NCBI GenBank assembly: GCA_030248215.1
Contig: JASANG010002509.1
Coordinates: 620,001 to 684,000, forward strand
DNA: 64,000 nucleotides
Reading direction: 5' to 3'
Source of the DNA: Enoplolaimus lenunculus
Taxonomy: Eukaryota; Nematoda; Enoplea; Enoplida; Thoracostomopsidae
Both the position numbers and the translations under genes were made by a program. The notes beneath the pieces are model-generated. The model was not told the DNA's origin and did not search any database. It worked only from the letters and a program-made list of their open reading frames with translations. How positions within the stretch are numbered: position 1 is the first letter of the stretch; each line of letters begins with the position of its first letter. Of the stretch, positions 1 to 11,671 are shown piece after piece.

Positions 1-134
1 CAGCACGATCAACACAACTATTTTTATGATTCTGTGCATATTACGCAACTTGTGTTTGCATAAAGTTTAGCATGCAAAACGGTTTAAATGAACTGCGCTA
101 TTTGACAATATAAATCATATATGTTTGGTTTCAG

Positions 135-2184
135 GTAGCCCAAGTGGCCATGCAATGGTTACTGCGGCTATTTGGTTTGCTGTAATCCAATTTGCGTTAA
201 GCAGTAATGTTTTACAGAAACGTCAACGATTAAGGTAAGTTAGTTGTAATTTTTTGCTTGTATTATATATAATTTTAAAAATTAATTGTAGAAAAATCGA
301 TTATTGTGTACAGTTGAACGTTTATACTACAGCCTTCGGAAAATTCCGAGTTACCTAGAATTATTTTAACGTTATAATCAGAGTTTAATTCTGTTTTGAT
401 TCTGTTTGGGATGGAGTTAGAGAATTCTCGTTCAGTTACTTTTAAGTTTTTGTAGTGACCGTATCAAAGTTTTTTGGTTTTCAGACAGTATACCGCCTTC
501 GCTGCGTGGACTATCTATAGTGCATTCTTAGTGCTCATTAGCATATCTCGACTTGCAATCGGAGCTCATTTTATTCATCAAGTTGCATTTGGAATTGCTG
601 CAGGTGATCTCCTTTTTTCCAATTTTTAGAAAGAGAAGAATTTCCCGTCCGTTCCGAAACGAAATAGCATAACTTATTGGTTTAGCACGGATCTTAGCGT
701 AAAACGCTCGCACTAATAGTTGGCGATTGTTATTAAGGTGTTATTTTTGAAAGTGAAGGCATTGATTTCACCAAAAACTATGATGAGGTGTGTTTCACAC
801 ATTTAGTGCTATTTTGTCTTGTGTGCAAAAATAACCTTTAAACTCTAATGAACAATGCTTTAACCTGCAAAAGCTCCAAATTTATACAGTTGCATTTACG
901 CTTTTAGGCGTTTGCGTTGGTTTAGGAATAACACTGTGTTGTGATCGCTTACTGAATTGCTCTCGTTGTCTAGTAATTTTCACAGCATCTCTAGTGTCTA
1001 CGGCATTTGGAGTTCACTCGGTATTACGTTTTCTAATTCGAGCCGATCCTGATTGGTCAATAAAGCTGGCAAATGCACATTGCGAACACAAACATTGGAT
1101 ACATGTGTCTACAACGCCTTTGTATGCGTTGTCCAGAGATATTGGCGCACTTGTTGGCCTGTCTGTCTTAGCTTGGTGGAATGCCAGGGCATGTGGAGTC
1201 TTGTTTAATAAGCAACGAACAGGTTAGTTTAGTATTTGTGATGAAAAGTATGAATAATTTTGAATTTTACAGCGGAGTTCTAGCTAAACTGAGGTTGACC
1301 CCTCGAATCACGCAAGGCCTTAAGGTAGCGCTATACTTGTCGAGCGGCGCCGGAAGTCAATCAATTTTTGTTTACATTGTTATACAACTCTATGTGGCAA
1401 TTCTCTTCCTATACCATATGGCGTCGAACTATGCCGATGGCATCGAAGTAGTCCAAAGGTAGCGCTATTACGTCACCCTTAAGATCCAGCGTCGTCGATC
1501 TGAATTCAATATTTAAAAGCAAACGACAAACACAGCTGTGTAGATGTATCGTATATGTAGTTTTGGTTTGGCTTTAATCCTTCAGCGTGTTTGCATTTTT
1601 GTGGCATATGAGAACACCGTTTCGATTTTGAAGCGCATTTATTTTTAACGCTGATAAGAAATACATAGTACATAGTGGAAAGCTGTTCAAATTTTTTGCT
1701 TCAACTGCAAGTTTCTATGCCAAAACATGATTTGTATGGTTAAGCAACCAAGTTGAACATTTTAGGAGAATCAGAATCTGAAACTCTGCAAAACGGCAAC
1801 TCGACAGCGCATACTAAAGAACGATATTTGTGGTGTATATGCGTTGTACTGTGTGCAATATTTTTAAGCTTTAATCTACGCATCCTTGGAGGTGTATTGG
1901 GAACCGCAGTGCTAGGGTTTTCAATTGGATGCAGGGTCTATGTCTCAACAGTCTGTTCAAAATTTGGATTTCCTAAATATAAGCTTCAAAACATCTCCGA
2001 CAAATTATTGGCGTCTTGTGTTTCGTTAATGTCTATTTATGGTTTGCTTGCTCTTCCAATGCCTAATGGCGTTGTAGGAAATTGTTTTATATTTGTGTTG
2101 TATATTTTTATTGTTGTTGGTGTTGATAGTTTTAATTTCGTTTTTGTTAAAGGTAATTGTTCAAGGCAGCTGCATATTTCATAG
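135..2184 (+). CDS. G6PC: Glucose-6-phosphatase catalytic subunit, 3' part (5' exons lie outside the window)
   Basis: Exons at 135-234, 485-603, 908-1222 and 1766-2184, all with GT-AG borders and matching phases (in 1, then 2, 1, 1), give about 316 residues before TAG. The first exon carries the PAP2-type motif SPSGHA, whose His is the catalytic phosphate-accepting residue in this family. The second has SRLAIGAHFIHQ, matching the SR-X5-H signature with the conserved Arg and His. The third contains WIHVSTTPL, matching the family's WVHIDTTPF. The last exon adds several hydrophobic segments (for example around ILGGVLGTAVLGFSIGC and NCFIFVLYIFIVVGV), fitting a polytopic ER membrane enzyme that hydrolyses glucose-6-phosphate in the ER lumen. 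The N-terminal third, with the first conserved Lys/Arg motif, is upstream of the window. Paralogue type (G6PC1/2/3) is not resolved. The route 1222 to 1766 was chosen because it keeps phase and extends the transmembrane C-terminus. Confidence 0.85.
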
Positions 2185-2254
2185 CAATTTCCAGCGTTAT
2201 TTTGATTTGCGCATAAAAATTCCTCGTGCTCGGGCAAGACACCTTTGCGGTGTC

Positions 2255-2437
2255 GGCCAATGTAAAGACCTGAGGCGGAACAGTATTATAAGCTTATTCG
2301 TAAACCTAAGCTTAAACATAAGCATATGAATGAGTTTATTCCTAAGCCTAAGCCGTGCAAAAAATTAGTCAAAAGCTTATGCTTATTCTATTCTAGTCCG
2401 ACAGAAAAACGTTCCGCCCTTGATCTTTGCATGGGTC
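2255..2437 (+). repeat. TTAGGC-core TIR element, subfamily B
   Basis: Starts GGCCAATGTAAAG and ends CTTTGCATGGGTC, with GCCTAA-type hexamers between and an AACGTTCCGCC block near the right end. This is one of the best bounded B copies. Confidence 0.7.
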
Positions 2438-3150
2438 GATTTTAGTATAATCTTACGTTTGTGTTCATTAATGTCGAACGCATAACGACGCTAGATCCAC
2501 AAACCAAGAATAGCGAGCAAGAAACTGGTGCAACTACTAGAAATGACCAGAAAAAAGTTTTCTAAACATGGACAGAAAATAAGTTTCTTGGCAGCGAGCG
2601 AAGATGCGTGTAGAAGCGGCAAAAGTTATCCATCACCCAGTTACCACTGTACGATGCATAACAGTGTAAAAATGAAACAAGTTTGAGTTGCCGCAGTGTC
2701 GAACCGGGCATCCAGAACCGCAGTCGAAAAATAGGATAGAAATTAGATCCTGTAGTTATAGCTTTACCGTAGTTGGAAGTCGCAGTTTCAGCGGAGCCGC
2801 ACGTCTAACCAGCAGTCAGCTTTGCGTGTGCAGCGCGTTCTTAATATTTATATCTTAGTTATTAATAAAATTAAAAAATTATTTATATTGCCATGCATGG
2901 AGCGAGTGAACTTAACAACATAGAAATTAGCCATGAATTGCAGGTTTCGATTTGGCGTGAATTGAAAGAAAAATACTGACGTTAAAGATTTAATTGTTTG
3001 TCAAAAAGTTTCTAGTTTTATGAGAATTTGATATTAAAAGCACGAAAATTTATACTACAAAAATCGCCAAAGTCTATGGCAAAAATTATGCCAATACAGG
3101 TATATTTTCTGCCGATATCATACCTGGCAGTACCATAAATATTGGTGTGT
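2438..3150. other. Gap with no recognised feature
   Basis: AT-rich sequence downstream of the glucose-6-phosphatase gene. No coding exon, RNA gene or repeat family was recognised. Confidence 0.5.
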
Positions 3151-3154
3151 ACAC

Positions 3155-4200
3155 AAAATAAATATTGTCTTTATATTCAAGAAATATTGTTTGAAATTTA
3201 AGACAATTATGTCCTAATAGAGACTCCAGACGCATATGTCTTGAATTCTTGACTTATTTAAATTTTTACAAATATAGGTCTGAAAACTTTCAGACCTAAA
3301 TGTTTGAATACTACTATGTTTCACGAACGAGTAGAAAAAAATTCTGAAATATAGGACAAATATTTAATTCTACTCCGAAATTGAAGGTTAAAGTTGCATC
3401 AAATGCCCCAAATTTTACAACCTACGACACACTCAAGCCGCAAACTTAGGTTGGCGAGCCTGAGCTCAACGCGAAATATCTTTCAAATTTGATTATTTAT
3501 ATGCAATCGTAACAATATATACAGAGCAACTTTTTACATACATAAAAATCAGAAATTTAACTCTTAAATATAAGACAACAGTGTCTTGAACGGAAGAAAT
3601 TTGTCTTTTAAATTGGCAACAGTAATTTATTGAAAGTGAGAAATGTATCCATATCAGAGCTCGTGTAAAGAACAGTAGTATAAGCATATTCCTAAGCCTA
3701 AGCGTAAAGATGAGTCTATACCAAAGCGTAAACAAAAAAGCTAGTCTAAAGCTTAAACTGACTCTATTAATACACAGCCTAGCCGGAAAACGATCCGGCC
3801 CTGTTCTATACACACACAAAAAAGTATTTCTGAATTTATTCAGAAAAGTATTTTCTGTGGCAAATCTGACAAGTTTTTCTGAGATTTAAAACATTTTTTT
3901 AAAAAATAACTGGAAAACTTTTATTTTCAGATTTTATTTCAAAAGTTTTCTGAAATCTTTTCTGTTATAACAGAAATATATATACTTTTCAAGTGCACCT
4001 TGCTAATTATATATATTTCTTAAATGTAAGAACTTTTTTCTTAAATATCAGAAATATTATTTTGAGTTCATGAGCCCATTTCAGACACGAATTTCTCAGC
4101 TGATTTAAGGATATTAATGTCTGAAATACCAGACATTTACGTCTTGAAAGTTTAAGAAAGTCGGAGTCTTGAAATTTCAAGACAATTTATTTTGTGTATT
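3155..4200. repeat. Composite of ACACAAAATA-ended inverted repeat with internal insertions
   Basis: The outer ends are inverted relative to each other: ACACAAAATAAATATTGTCTT at the left and GACAATTTATTTTGTGT at the right. Inside lie a TTAGGC-core element (about 3658-3808) and a TTCTGAA-rich element (about 3817-4070). The latter recurs inverted at 59547-59795. This suggests nested insertions of short non-autonomous elements. Confidence 0.5.
3658..3808 (+). repeat. TTAGGC-core TIR element, subfamily A (left end eroded)
   Basis: Contains AACAGTAGTATAAGCATATTC, CCTAAGCCTAAGC and the right-end block GGAAAACGATCCGGCCCTG TTCTATAC shared with the copies at 12645, 38125 and 60984. Confidence 0.65.
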
Positions 4201-4515
4201 GAGCTTGCCACGTCCGTATATTGCTGACATGCATCATTGTATAGCCGCATTACACTTAAAGATATATATTCCTACCGCGCTCCAAATGTTCAACATTAAA
4301 CGTTTCGAAACGTCGTCCTAATAAACGCACGCTCAAACTATGTTTTTTCATTTTTCAGCATAAAAGTCATTGTACAACTGAAAAATTTAGTCTGTTCATA
4401 GTTTTGTATATTTTAAATTTGCGAGTTTGACAGTGTTGTTTTTGGTGTTTACAAAAAATGAAGCTATCGAGACAGTTTTTGCTGTTCTCATTGCAAATTT
4501 TGGCTCATGTTTTAA

Positions 4516-4685
4516 GGGCGTCCAGGTTTGCGGTGGGTCTATACAAAAGAATAGATTTAGATTCTAGATTACATTTTTTGCTTAGGTTTAGGCATAGGCT
4601 TAGGAATTCATTTTTGCAATGCTTAGGTTTAGGCTTAGGAATACGCTTAATCTACTGTTACGACCCTTAAAGTATTACATTGGCC
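4516..4685 (-). repeat. TTAGGC-core TIR element, subfamily C
   Basis: On the plus strand it runs from GGGCGTCCAGGTTTGCGG to CTGTTACGACCC...ATTACATTGGCC, with TTAGG-type repeats in the middle. The same borders occur at 47714, 49246 and 58064. Confidence 0.7.
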
Positions 4686-4859
4686 GAACTGTTTATAATA
4701 GTTCAGCGGTACCTTTTTTTATGAAACCCAAACTTCGCGTGAAACGTATAACAAAATAATTAAAACTGGTTTCAATTGCAAATTTACTGGTTTGAATTGC
4801 AAATCTTTATAATTTTGTGTTTAGAATCGATCCACATAAAGAAGAATAGCTAGCATAAA

Positions 4860-5317
4860 AACTCCCCCCCCCAAAACACCCCGAAACAAAACACAAAACA
4901 AAAAAAAAAAAAAAAAAACGGCGCGCGTTTTGTTGTACTTCTGTCAACTATTCATTATAAAATAAATTTAAACAGCACTACAAAAACACACCATATTGCA
5001 CTCTCATATAAAATAGCTCCATCACTCATCAAAAAATACTCCTCTACACCACTAAAAAAATACAAAATTACAATTTTGGTGTATAATTTTGTGTTTAGGC
5101 GCGTTTTGTTGTACTTCTGTCACAATTTTTAGGAAAGAATTGCCGAAATTTCGCCTAAAATTTAGCGTAAAATCAAACAACAACATATTTCAGATATTAG
5201 CTGAAATTTAAGTAAACCATCATTTTTGCTACCTACTTTCGCCTCACCTCCGGCTATGGCTCCGGCAAGTTTCTTTGACCTCCGGCTCCGGTATTTTTCA
5301 CCTCCGGTTACACCCTG
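4860..5317. repeat. hAT-like CCGG-rich MITE, preceded by a C-run/A-run
   Basis: A C-run then an A-run (about 4863-4918) precede a segment that duplicates a GCGTTTTGTTGTACTTCTGTC block (4925 and 5101). The right end, CCTCCGGCTCCGG...CCGGTTACACCCTGG, matches the complete copy at 11892-12222. Confidence 0.55.
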
Positions 5318-5367
5318 GTGGGGAACCTTTTGCGGGGTGGCAGTGCAGTTTAACAGGGGTAAAAGAA

Positions 5368-5947
5368 TTAATGGCGGATCTGGAGTTTCCCAATGAAGAA
5401 TCCGAGGTTAGCCGTGGTTTCACTATCACCATTCCAGCGTGCTAAACCACTGTAAAGGCTCTCGAAAATGACAGTTCCAGAAGGAGTGGTGAAAGTTGGA
5501 TCTAAACGGTGATCCTTGCTCGCGGCAGTATTTTCATATTTTGTCCTTGAAGCAACTGTTTTCGGTACTCGGTTGAAAACATATTCATAATGTTCGAAAC
5601 AACGGGAGCAGTTTGATCTTAGTTTTTTGGCCTGCGTTCGTAGCTGGCGAGAAAAAATTTTTAACATCAACATCAGGCATTGACGATATTCTGTTTTTCT
5701 GTATAAAATCTGGTTCAGGGGTACAGACATTTGGGGACAATACACATAAATTGTGTGTCTTGGCAATTGGCATATAAACACGCGCAGCAGACATAAAATA
5801 AATGAAAATGACACTCGCAAGCGAGATATCACGAAGACACAATCTTAATCTTAAATCGTGATTGGAAAATGTTCGCTTTGTGAGACGCCGATTTGTGGAT
5901 CCGATCCGTTTGATCCGCTGGATCCGCCGTAGAGCACAATATTGCAA
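5368..5947 (-). other. Possible coding fragment, unrecognised
   Basis: On the minus strand two overlapping open frames of about 154 (5368-5832) and 120 codons (5585-5947) cover a stretch less AT-rich than its surroundings. The downstream frame ends in a composition typical of real protein, including RLDPTFTTPSGTVIFE and SGLARWNGDSETTANL. I do not recognise a family. It could be the end of an intron-containing gene, a decayed gene copy, or chance. No good flanking signals were found and it lies just upstream of the SOD gene on the opposite strand. Confidence 0.25.
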
Positions 5948-6101
5948 CTTTTAGTGCAATTCAGCAATTTGTGACATAAAAGATTACATATTAACGCAAA
6001 AACTGATGAATATTAGCTAGCTCATTTGCATTTTTGACAAGGTTATTTGCCGAACATTTGTGCAGCTAACAAGCAGCGTTGTTTCCAGTATATTAGCTGA
6101 A

Positions 6102-9100
6102 ATGTTTCCGCAAGTCTTCCGTTGGTTATGCTTTACAGTTGCTCTGTTCCGATTATCGAACTGTGAAGGTGAGACATTTTGGTACTTATTAATTGTTGCC
6201 TAACGTATTTGAGACTATTATTTTTGTAGATTGCAGAAGTACGGTTTCCGAAAAAAATTTCCAATTGTTAAAAAATTTGGCATATGTAAAGATCAGGAGC
6301 GGAACACTTTTCTGTGGGACTGTAATAGAGTAAGCCTAATTTTTTGCTTGGCTTAGGCTTAGGAATATGCTCATTCTTACGCTTAGGCCTAGGCTTAGGA
6401 ATATGCTTAGAATAATATCCCCCCTTTTTTCAAAAAAAAAAAACTGCAATAGAGTAATCTTAGCTTTTTGCTTGGCTAAGGCTTAGGCTTAGGGATGTGC
6501 TCATTCTTACGCTTAGGCCTAGGCTTAGGAATATGCTTAGAATACAGTTAATACGCACCTGTTCTTTACATTGGCCAAAAAGTTAAAGTAGCGAAAAATT
6601 GTAGTTTTATTAGTTATTTTGACTTTAAATGACACCGAGTAAATACTTGAACGAACTATGATGTTCTTCGAATACCAGTGTGAATTGGTTTTTTTTTGTT
6701 TAATTTTAGATTTCGATCTCATTGCGGTTGCTCGCATTCACAGCGCCAACGATCCGAACGAAATTATGGGATTTGTTGAATTTTTCTTGACCAATGATCG
6801 ACCGCCGAAAGTAATGTTCAACGAAACGTTGATTAATGTCGGAAATTACGGTAAGATCGAAACACTCGTTGACCAGAAATCAACTTGACAAATTGAGTTT
6901 AGATTACTGTATGATAATTTTCACTGTAGCTGTATGTTAACAGACGGTACGTATCTAGCTCTGATATTGTTCACCATTGGATGGACACTGGATTCCCAGA
7001 TGTGACACATTAGTCAATATAATTGTTCTACTACAATTACTCGGATAACATGATGATCTTAGAATTGCTGGTTGATTTACGGTTTGACGGTCGCTTTGAT
7101 CCTGAAAAATGTCCGTAAAGAGTTGCCGGATGTTTGAATATGAAAAAAATCCGACGCCTATCACTATTTACACATTTGGTGGGGCTGGTTACACCCTGGC
7201 TAGTAGGTCTCTAAGTGAAGTACATTTTAAACTTAAAGTGTTATAGTGTAAACTTTTCGGTTCAGTAATAACTTGAATTTTACAGGAGATCACGGGTTAC
7301 ATGTACACGAATTTGGCGATTTAGTAACGAACACTAATTGTATGCCGGCGCGGGGTCACTATAACCCTTTGAATCAACAACACGGCGGTCCTGCTGATAA
7401 GTTTCGCCATATTGGTGATCTCGGGAATATTGCAGGTATACAATTTGAATTTAATTTAATTATAGTTTGAATAATTTCATTCGTACACTGCAAAAAATGG
7501 TGATTCAAATTGACTCTCTTCGAAATAGGCTTTACGAGACTACACAAACTGAGTCAAATTCGACTCGGCCACGGTCAAACGTGCGATTCTATGAATCGAA
7601 CTTGACTGGGACAGAGTTGAATTTTGATTTAATTTGTGTAGTTCCGAAAAGCCTACTTCGGTAATACTACAATTTGGTTGGAAGTATTATATTGCTTCAG
7701 TTATGCATTACTGTGTTTCATGTATAACTCATATAATCTGACCGTAAAGTTTACATAGGCCTAAGACTTTTCAAACACGGGTATAGCGTTAATGTGGTCT
7801 AAGACAATTAAATTTCAAACAGGTGTTTTGTATACTTTCACCCACAGTGTCGAAATGTAGACATAACTTTTATTTTGGTTCATGTTCAGGCTCCGACTTT
7901 ACGTTCATTGAGGAACGTGTACAATTGCCAACATTTCCATCAGGTTTCAGATAAGCAAGTAAAATCGCGTTTGGCTAATTGAAACCACTGCTCTTGTGGA
8001 GTTCCATTCACTAGTATCGCCATATTGCGGCCCTTGTAGATTCCCCTTGTTGAGGGACTATCTACTGTCCGGCTGAAAACACAATCAAAGCAAAAAAATA
8101 ATCATTTTTGATTGGCTGTTTTTCAGTTACATTTGCAACGCCAGATTTCCGAGCGTCCGGTGCCGAGCGGCGATTCCCGATCACTGATCTTCCGTTGTCC
8201 GGACCGCATTCGATTATTGGACGAATGGTCGTTGTACACGCGGATCGAGACGATCTTGGACGCGAAGGACATGCGGACAGTAAAACGACAGGTCACGCCG
8301 GAGCACGAGTTGGCTGTGGTGTTATCGGGATTGCCAAAAATGGATTTAGGATAACCGAGGTGAGTATATACTAATTAGGTCGCGTTCTTACTTCTAGGGC
8401 CGTTCCGGTTAGACTGTAAATGAGCCAGGCTTAGATTTTACAATATATTTTGTGCTTAAAAGCTAAGGCTTATGTTTAATCTTTGTTCAACGCTAGTCTT
8501 ACGTTTAGGAATATTGATGTGTTTAATATACAGGAATATTGATATGCTTAATATACAGTTACGGTCCTACGACTAAGTGAGTCGAATTTGACTCTGTCGG
8601 AGTCGAATTTGACTCAGTTTGTGTAGTCCCGTAGAGCCTATTTCGGAAAGAGTCAATTTGACTCACATTTTTTTGCAGTGTACGTTTTCCTTAATCCCGT
8701 AGAGTTTTTTAGTCGTACATCAAGGATTAAACGAATAGCAAAAATATATACCGGAAACAAATTAAATTTATATGGTAGACAAATATAGGGTCACCGCGAA
8801 TCAATAATCAGTTTCATTTGCCAGTACTAATGCGGGATTCACGTTATACTGGAGCAGCCTGGAAGATGGTCTGAACTGACTACATGACCCAGGTGTTGTT
8901 TGCACCAAATATCAAGCATAACTATAATATAACTGTTTTATTATTATGTGTATTTCTTAAGAAATTATTGTAAATAAAGTAATGCTGGCAAGTTGCCCAA
9001 AATACGTATGTGGGGCGTTCCAGCTTTAATATACAAATATACTGCAGTGTTTTGCGGGAATAATACTGGTGAGTTGGTGCAACAATTTATTGCTGAAATG

Positions 9101-11671
9101 ACATCGTGTTGTGCTGAGATGAAAAGGCTTACATTACTATAAACTAAGAAACGATGATCTGATACCATTAACATTCGTCTAAGTGCATACACTGCCATCA
9201 ATGATGACAAACTTTGAATTTTTATACCAATTAATGCAACAAAACTAAATATTAGACACAGGTTTGTTTACTTTACCATTTTAACCATTTTATTGCTATT
9301 TTAACTCGTTTTATACACATATTTGGGACATTTCTGGTTGTAAAATTGATTTTAGACCGAACTGAATGACAACAGTGAGTCGAGCGGCGTTCGAAAAGTC
9401 ACCGCCAAACTCTATCAAGGGAGCGCTTCGCGATCTGGTGTATCCGGTGAAATAACGATCGAACAAGACAGCCCAGCTGCGCCTGTACGAGTACGTGGAT
9501 CGGTTTCCGGTGTCAGTGAGAGACGCGATGCTTTACATGGTTTGCATATTCATACGCTTGGCAATTTGAACGGAACCGGATGTATGGCTGCAGGTGGACA
9601 TTTTAACCCTGAAAACCAGGTAATGCACAATGGCGTTGTCAGGCGAGGTTTTAGAAGTCAAACACTTTCGGCGTGATTTTCGTTTAGGGGTTATTGGTAC
9701 TATTGCAGTTGGTAACACAAGAGCTCTGCGAAATTTTCATAAACCGTTACCCGTCTTTTCCAAAACCCTGACTTCGTTCATGGTTGCGTATATCTGACTG
9801 TGTGGCTGGTTTAGCAATGACGGACCTTGGTAATTTAAAGATGTAGGTTACGACACTGTTATTACACAATGGCTGGGTTTTTGAAATCTTACTTAAGTAT
9901 TTACTTAACGTTGTAATATATCAAATTTAGTCAGCGACTTAAGTATTTATTTAACTTAAATACGCTTTTAAAACCGACAAAATGGTTCAGTAATTATTTA
10001 GCACGTACTTAAGTACTAAGTTGTACTTAAGTAGGGTTTTGGAATCCCAGCCGTCAACTGTTCAACAAAATCTAGAGTAGAAGTTTTGGTAAGTTTGACG
10101 CCGTTGTTGCAAATAGCTATATCTTCTCAGAGTAATATGTGTATATATAAATCCATCGTTAAGCGAACATCTAGTATCTTATTCGGTTAAACAGACGTAT
10201 AACAGGGGTTAAGTTTTACAAACGCTCAGAATGAAAATACACAGGAAGGCGCAATTGAATTATAACGTGAATTCGTCAAGTTTAATTTACTTACATGCCG
10301 GTATATCGGAGCTCACAAGTTATAGTCAGAGTCATAGAATATTGATAAGCTTTAGGTCAACTACAAATACGGATTATATAAGAACTTCCCACCGCAGCTG
10401 TTCTAGAAGTTATACATACATGGCAAGGTGTAACTGTATGTCCGCTTCCGGTAAAATCGTTGTCTGTTTCAGTTATAAATATATACAAAAAATTTCGTTA
10501 TCGTTATGCTCAAAATTAGTTAGCTATAAATCAAATACGTTTAGGTATAAATTCTGCAATTTTTCATTACAGATATGCTGCAATTGTTTGATATGAAATC
10601 AAAATTACGGAATTTATTCAAAATCTTAAAAATTTCGGTGCATCCGTTATTTTTTTAAATTTGAGAAAGCCCGGTGAATATTTGAATTGCATGCATCAAT
10701 TCTATTGGCAGAAAAGTGAAACATTTTTGAAACTTATTCTTCAACATCCGTTTTACGATTTCGTATAGTTTTGATCCCTATCTGTTTCCGTTTTTACTAT
10801 CCGTTTATACCCTGATTGATGCACGGTGTTGCGTTAAGGACCATTTCTACGGTTTAGGATCACGGAAGTCGTGACTCACAAATTCGGCACATTGGTGACC
10901 TTGGTAAGTTTGCTCGAATGTTTTGGTTTAATGGTTCATATGTAATTCTGTTCCACAGTTTTATTGTTTACACTTGTAGTTTTTAAATGTGACTCAGTTT
11001 ATACTGTGTCTAGCAATTAAAATTGTATGTGAAGAATCAAAAATCGTTCGTCGAGCTTTTATGTTGTGTTTTTAGGCAAAGACAAGGCTAATTTTGTTCC
11101 ACCTTACTGTTGACTGTACACTGCAAAAAAATGGTGAGTCAGGTTGACTCTCTCTGAAATAGGCTTTTCCTGACTACACAAACTGAGTCAAAATTCGACT
11201 CCACCTGAGTCAAATTAGACTCAATTTGTCTCTGGCGGAGTCGAATTTTGACTCAGTTTGTGTAGTCAGGAAAAGCCTATTTCGGAGTGAGTCAATTTGA
11301 ATCACCATTTTTTGCAGTGTAGACATTTTTATTGTTTAACCACTTTAACAGGAAACATACAAGTCAACGAATTAGGCGAAGGAAGATTTGATTTCACAAT
11401 GGAGAACCCTGAAGCGTTGCCTTTAACCGGACCAAATTCAATCGTCGGAAGAATGATTGTATTGCATGCAGGCGAAGATGATTTAGGCAAAGGTTCAGCG
11501 CCAGATAGTTCTACAACCGGTGCCGCAGGGTCTCGACTTGCATGCGGAGTGCTGGGAATTGCGTCCGATTTTAGTCCGGGCGGCGTGAGACCGACCAATA
11601 CTGCCAGCTCTTATACTGGAAATATGATAATTTTGATTGGTTCGATCTTCTTGATTCTCATGGCTTTATAA
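6102..11671 (+). CDS. Secreted, probably GPI-anchored protein with two tandem Cu/Zn superoxide dismutase domains
   Basis: Exons 6102-6168, 6710-6850, 7286-7435, 8127-8359, 9356-9619, 10858-10903 and 11352-11671 join in phase to 406 residues. The start encodes a signal peptide ([20 protein letters not shown]). Domain 1 shows [42 protein letters not shown] and [12 protein letters not shown]. Domain 2 shows [41 protein letters not shown] and [12 protein letters not shown]. All His and Asp metal ligands, the two disulphide Cys and the active-site Arg are therefore present in both domains, so both should dismutate superoxide. The C-terminus is a hydrophobic tail ([16 protein letters not shown]) with no cytoplasmic extension, as expected of a GPI signal; a single-pass anchor is the alternative. 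Intron positions differ between the two domains, so the internal duplication is not recent. Confidence 0.9.
6279..6576 (-). repeat. Two TTAGGC-core element copies in tandem, subfamily B, in SOD intron 1
   Basis: Begins GGCATATGTAAAGATCAGG and ends GTTCTTTACATTGGCC. The internal stretch from TAATAGAGTAA to AGGAATATGCTTAGAATA occurs twice (6325-6415 and 6447-6545), separated by a C/T-run and A-run. Confidence 0.65.
7486..7662. repeat. TACACTGCAAAAA foldback element, right end lost
   Basis: Starts TACACTGCAAAAAATGG, followed by GACTC-rich arms and CTACACAAACTGAGTC. The right arm stops at CCGAAAAGCCTACTTCGG. Same family as 11117-11321 and 51665-51838. Confidence 0.6.
7890..7943 (+). CDS. Possible optional 54-nt SOD exon
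   Basis: Bounded by TTCAG and G|GTTTCA, phase 1 to 1, so it could be included without changing frame. It would insert 18 residues ([17 protein letters not shown]) between GDLGNIA and the next strand. Omitting it gives the more usual SOD spacing, so it is left out of the main model. Confidence 0.25.
8396..8570 (-). repeat. Diverged TTAGGC-core TIR element, subfamily C
   Basis: Begins GGGCCGTTCCGGTTAGACTG and ends AATATACAGTTACGGTCCT. The hexamer core is eroded. It lies in the intron between the two SOD domains. Confidence 0.45.
8571..8682. repeat. Right half of a TACACTGCAAAAA foldback element
   Basis: GAGTCGAATTTGACTC repeats lead into GTAGAGCCTATTTCGG and end TTTTTTTGCAGTGTA. It matches the right arm of 11117-11321. 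Confidence 0.6.
9871..10052. repeat. GGCTGGG...CTTAAGT inverted-repeat element
   Basis: Ends GGCTGGGTTTTTGAAATC and GGTTTTGGAATCCCAGCC are inverted. Several CTTAAGTA blocks lie between them. Further copies are at 29499-29737 and 37112-37467. Confidence 0.65.
11117..11321. repeat. Complete foldback element, TACACTGCAAAAA family
   Basis: A near-perfect palindrome of about 205 bp: TACACTGCAAAAAAATGGTG at the left and CACCATTTTTTGCAGTGTA at the right, with arms containing AAATAGGCTTTTCCTGAC and its complement, and a GACTC-rich centre. TA at both tips fits a Tc1/mariner-type target site. It lies in the last SOD intron and would form a long hairpin in the pre-mRNA. Confidence 0.75.

Noticed and set aside
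1278-1462. Open stretch in phase 1 after 1222 that could be an alternative last exon of glucose-6-phosphatase
   Set aside because: The acceptor is weak, the sequence resembles a repeat (GGTAGCGCTAT occurs twice), and splicing directly to 1766 gives the expected transmembrane C-terminus.
10231-10596. 121-codon frame inside a SOD intron
   Set aside because: Ser/Tyr/Cys-rich composition typical of chance translation; no splice or start context and no family.
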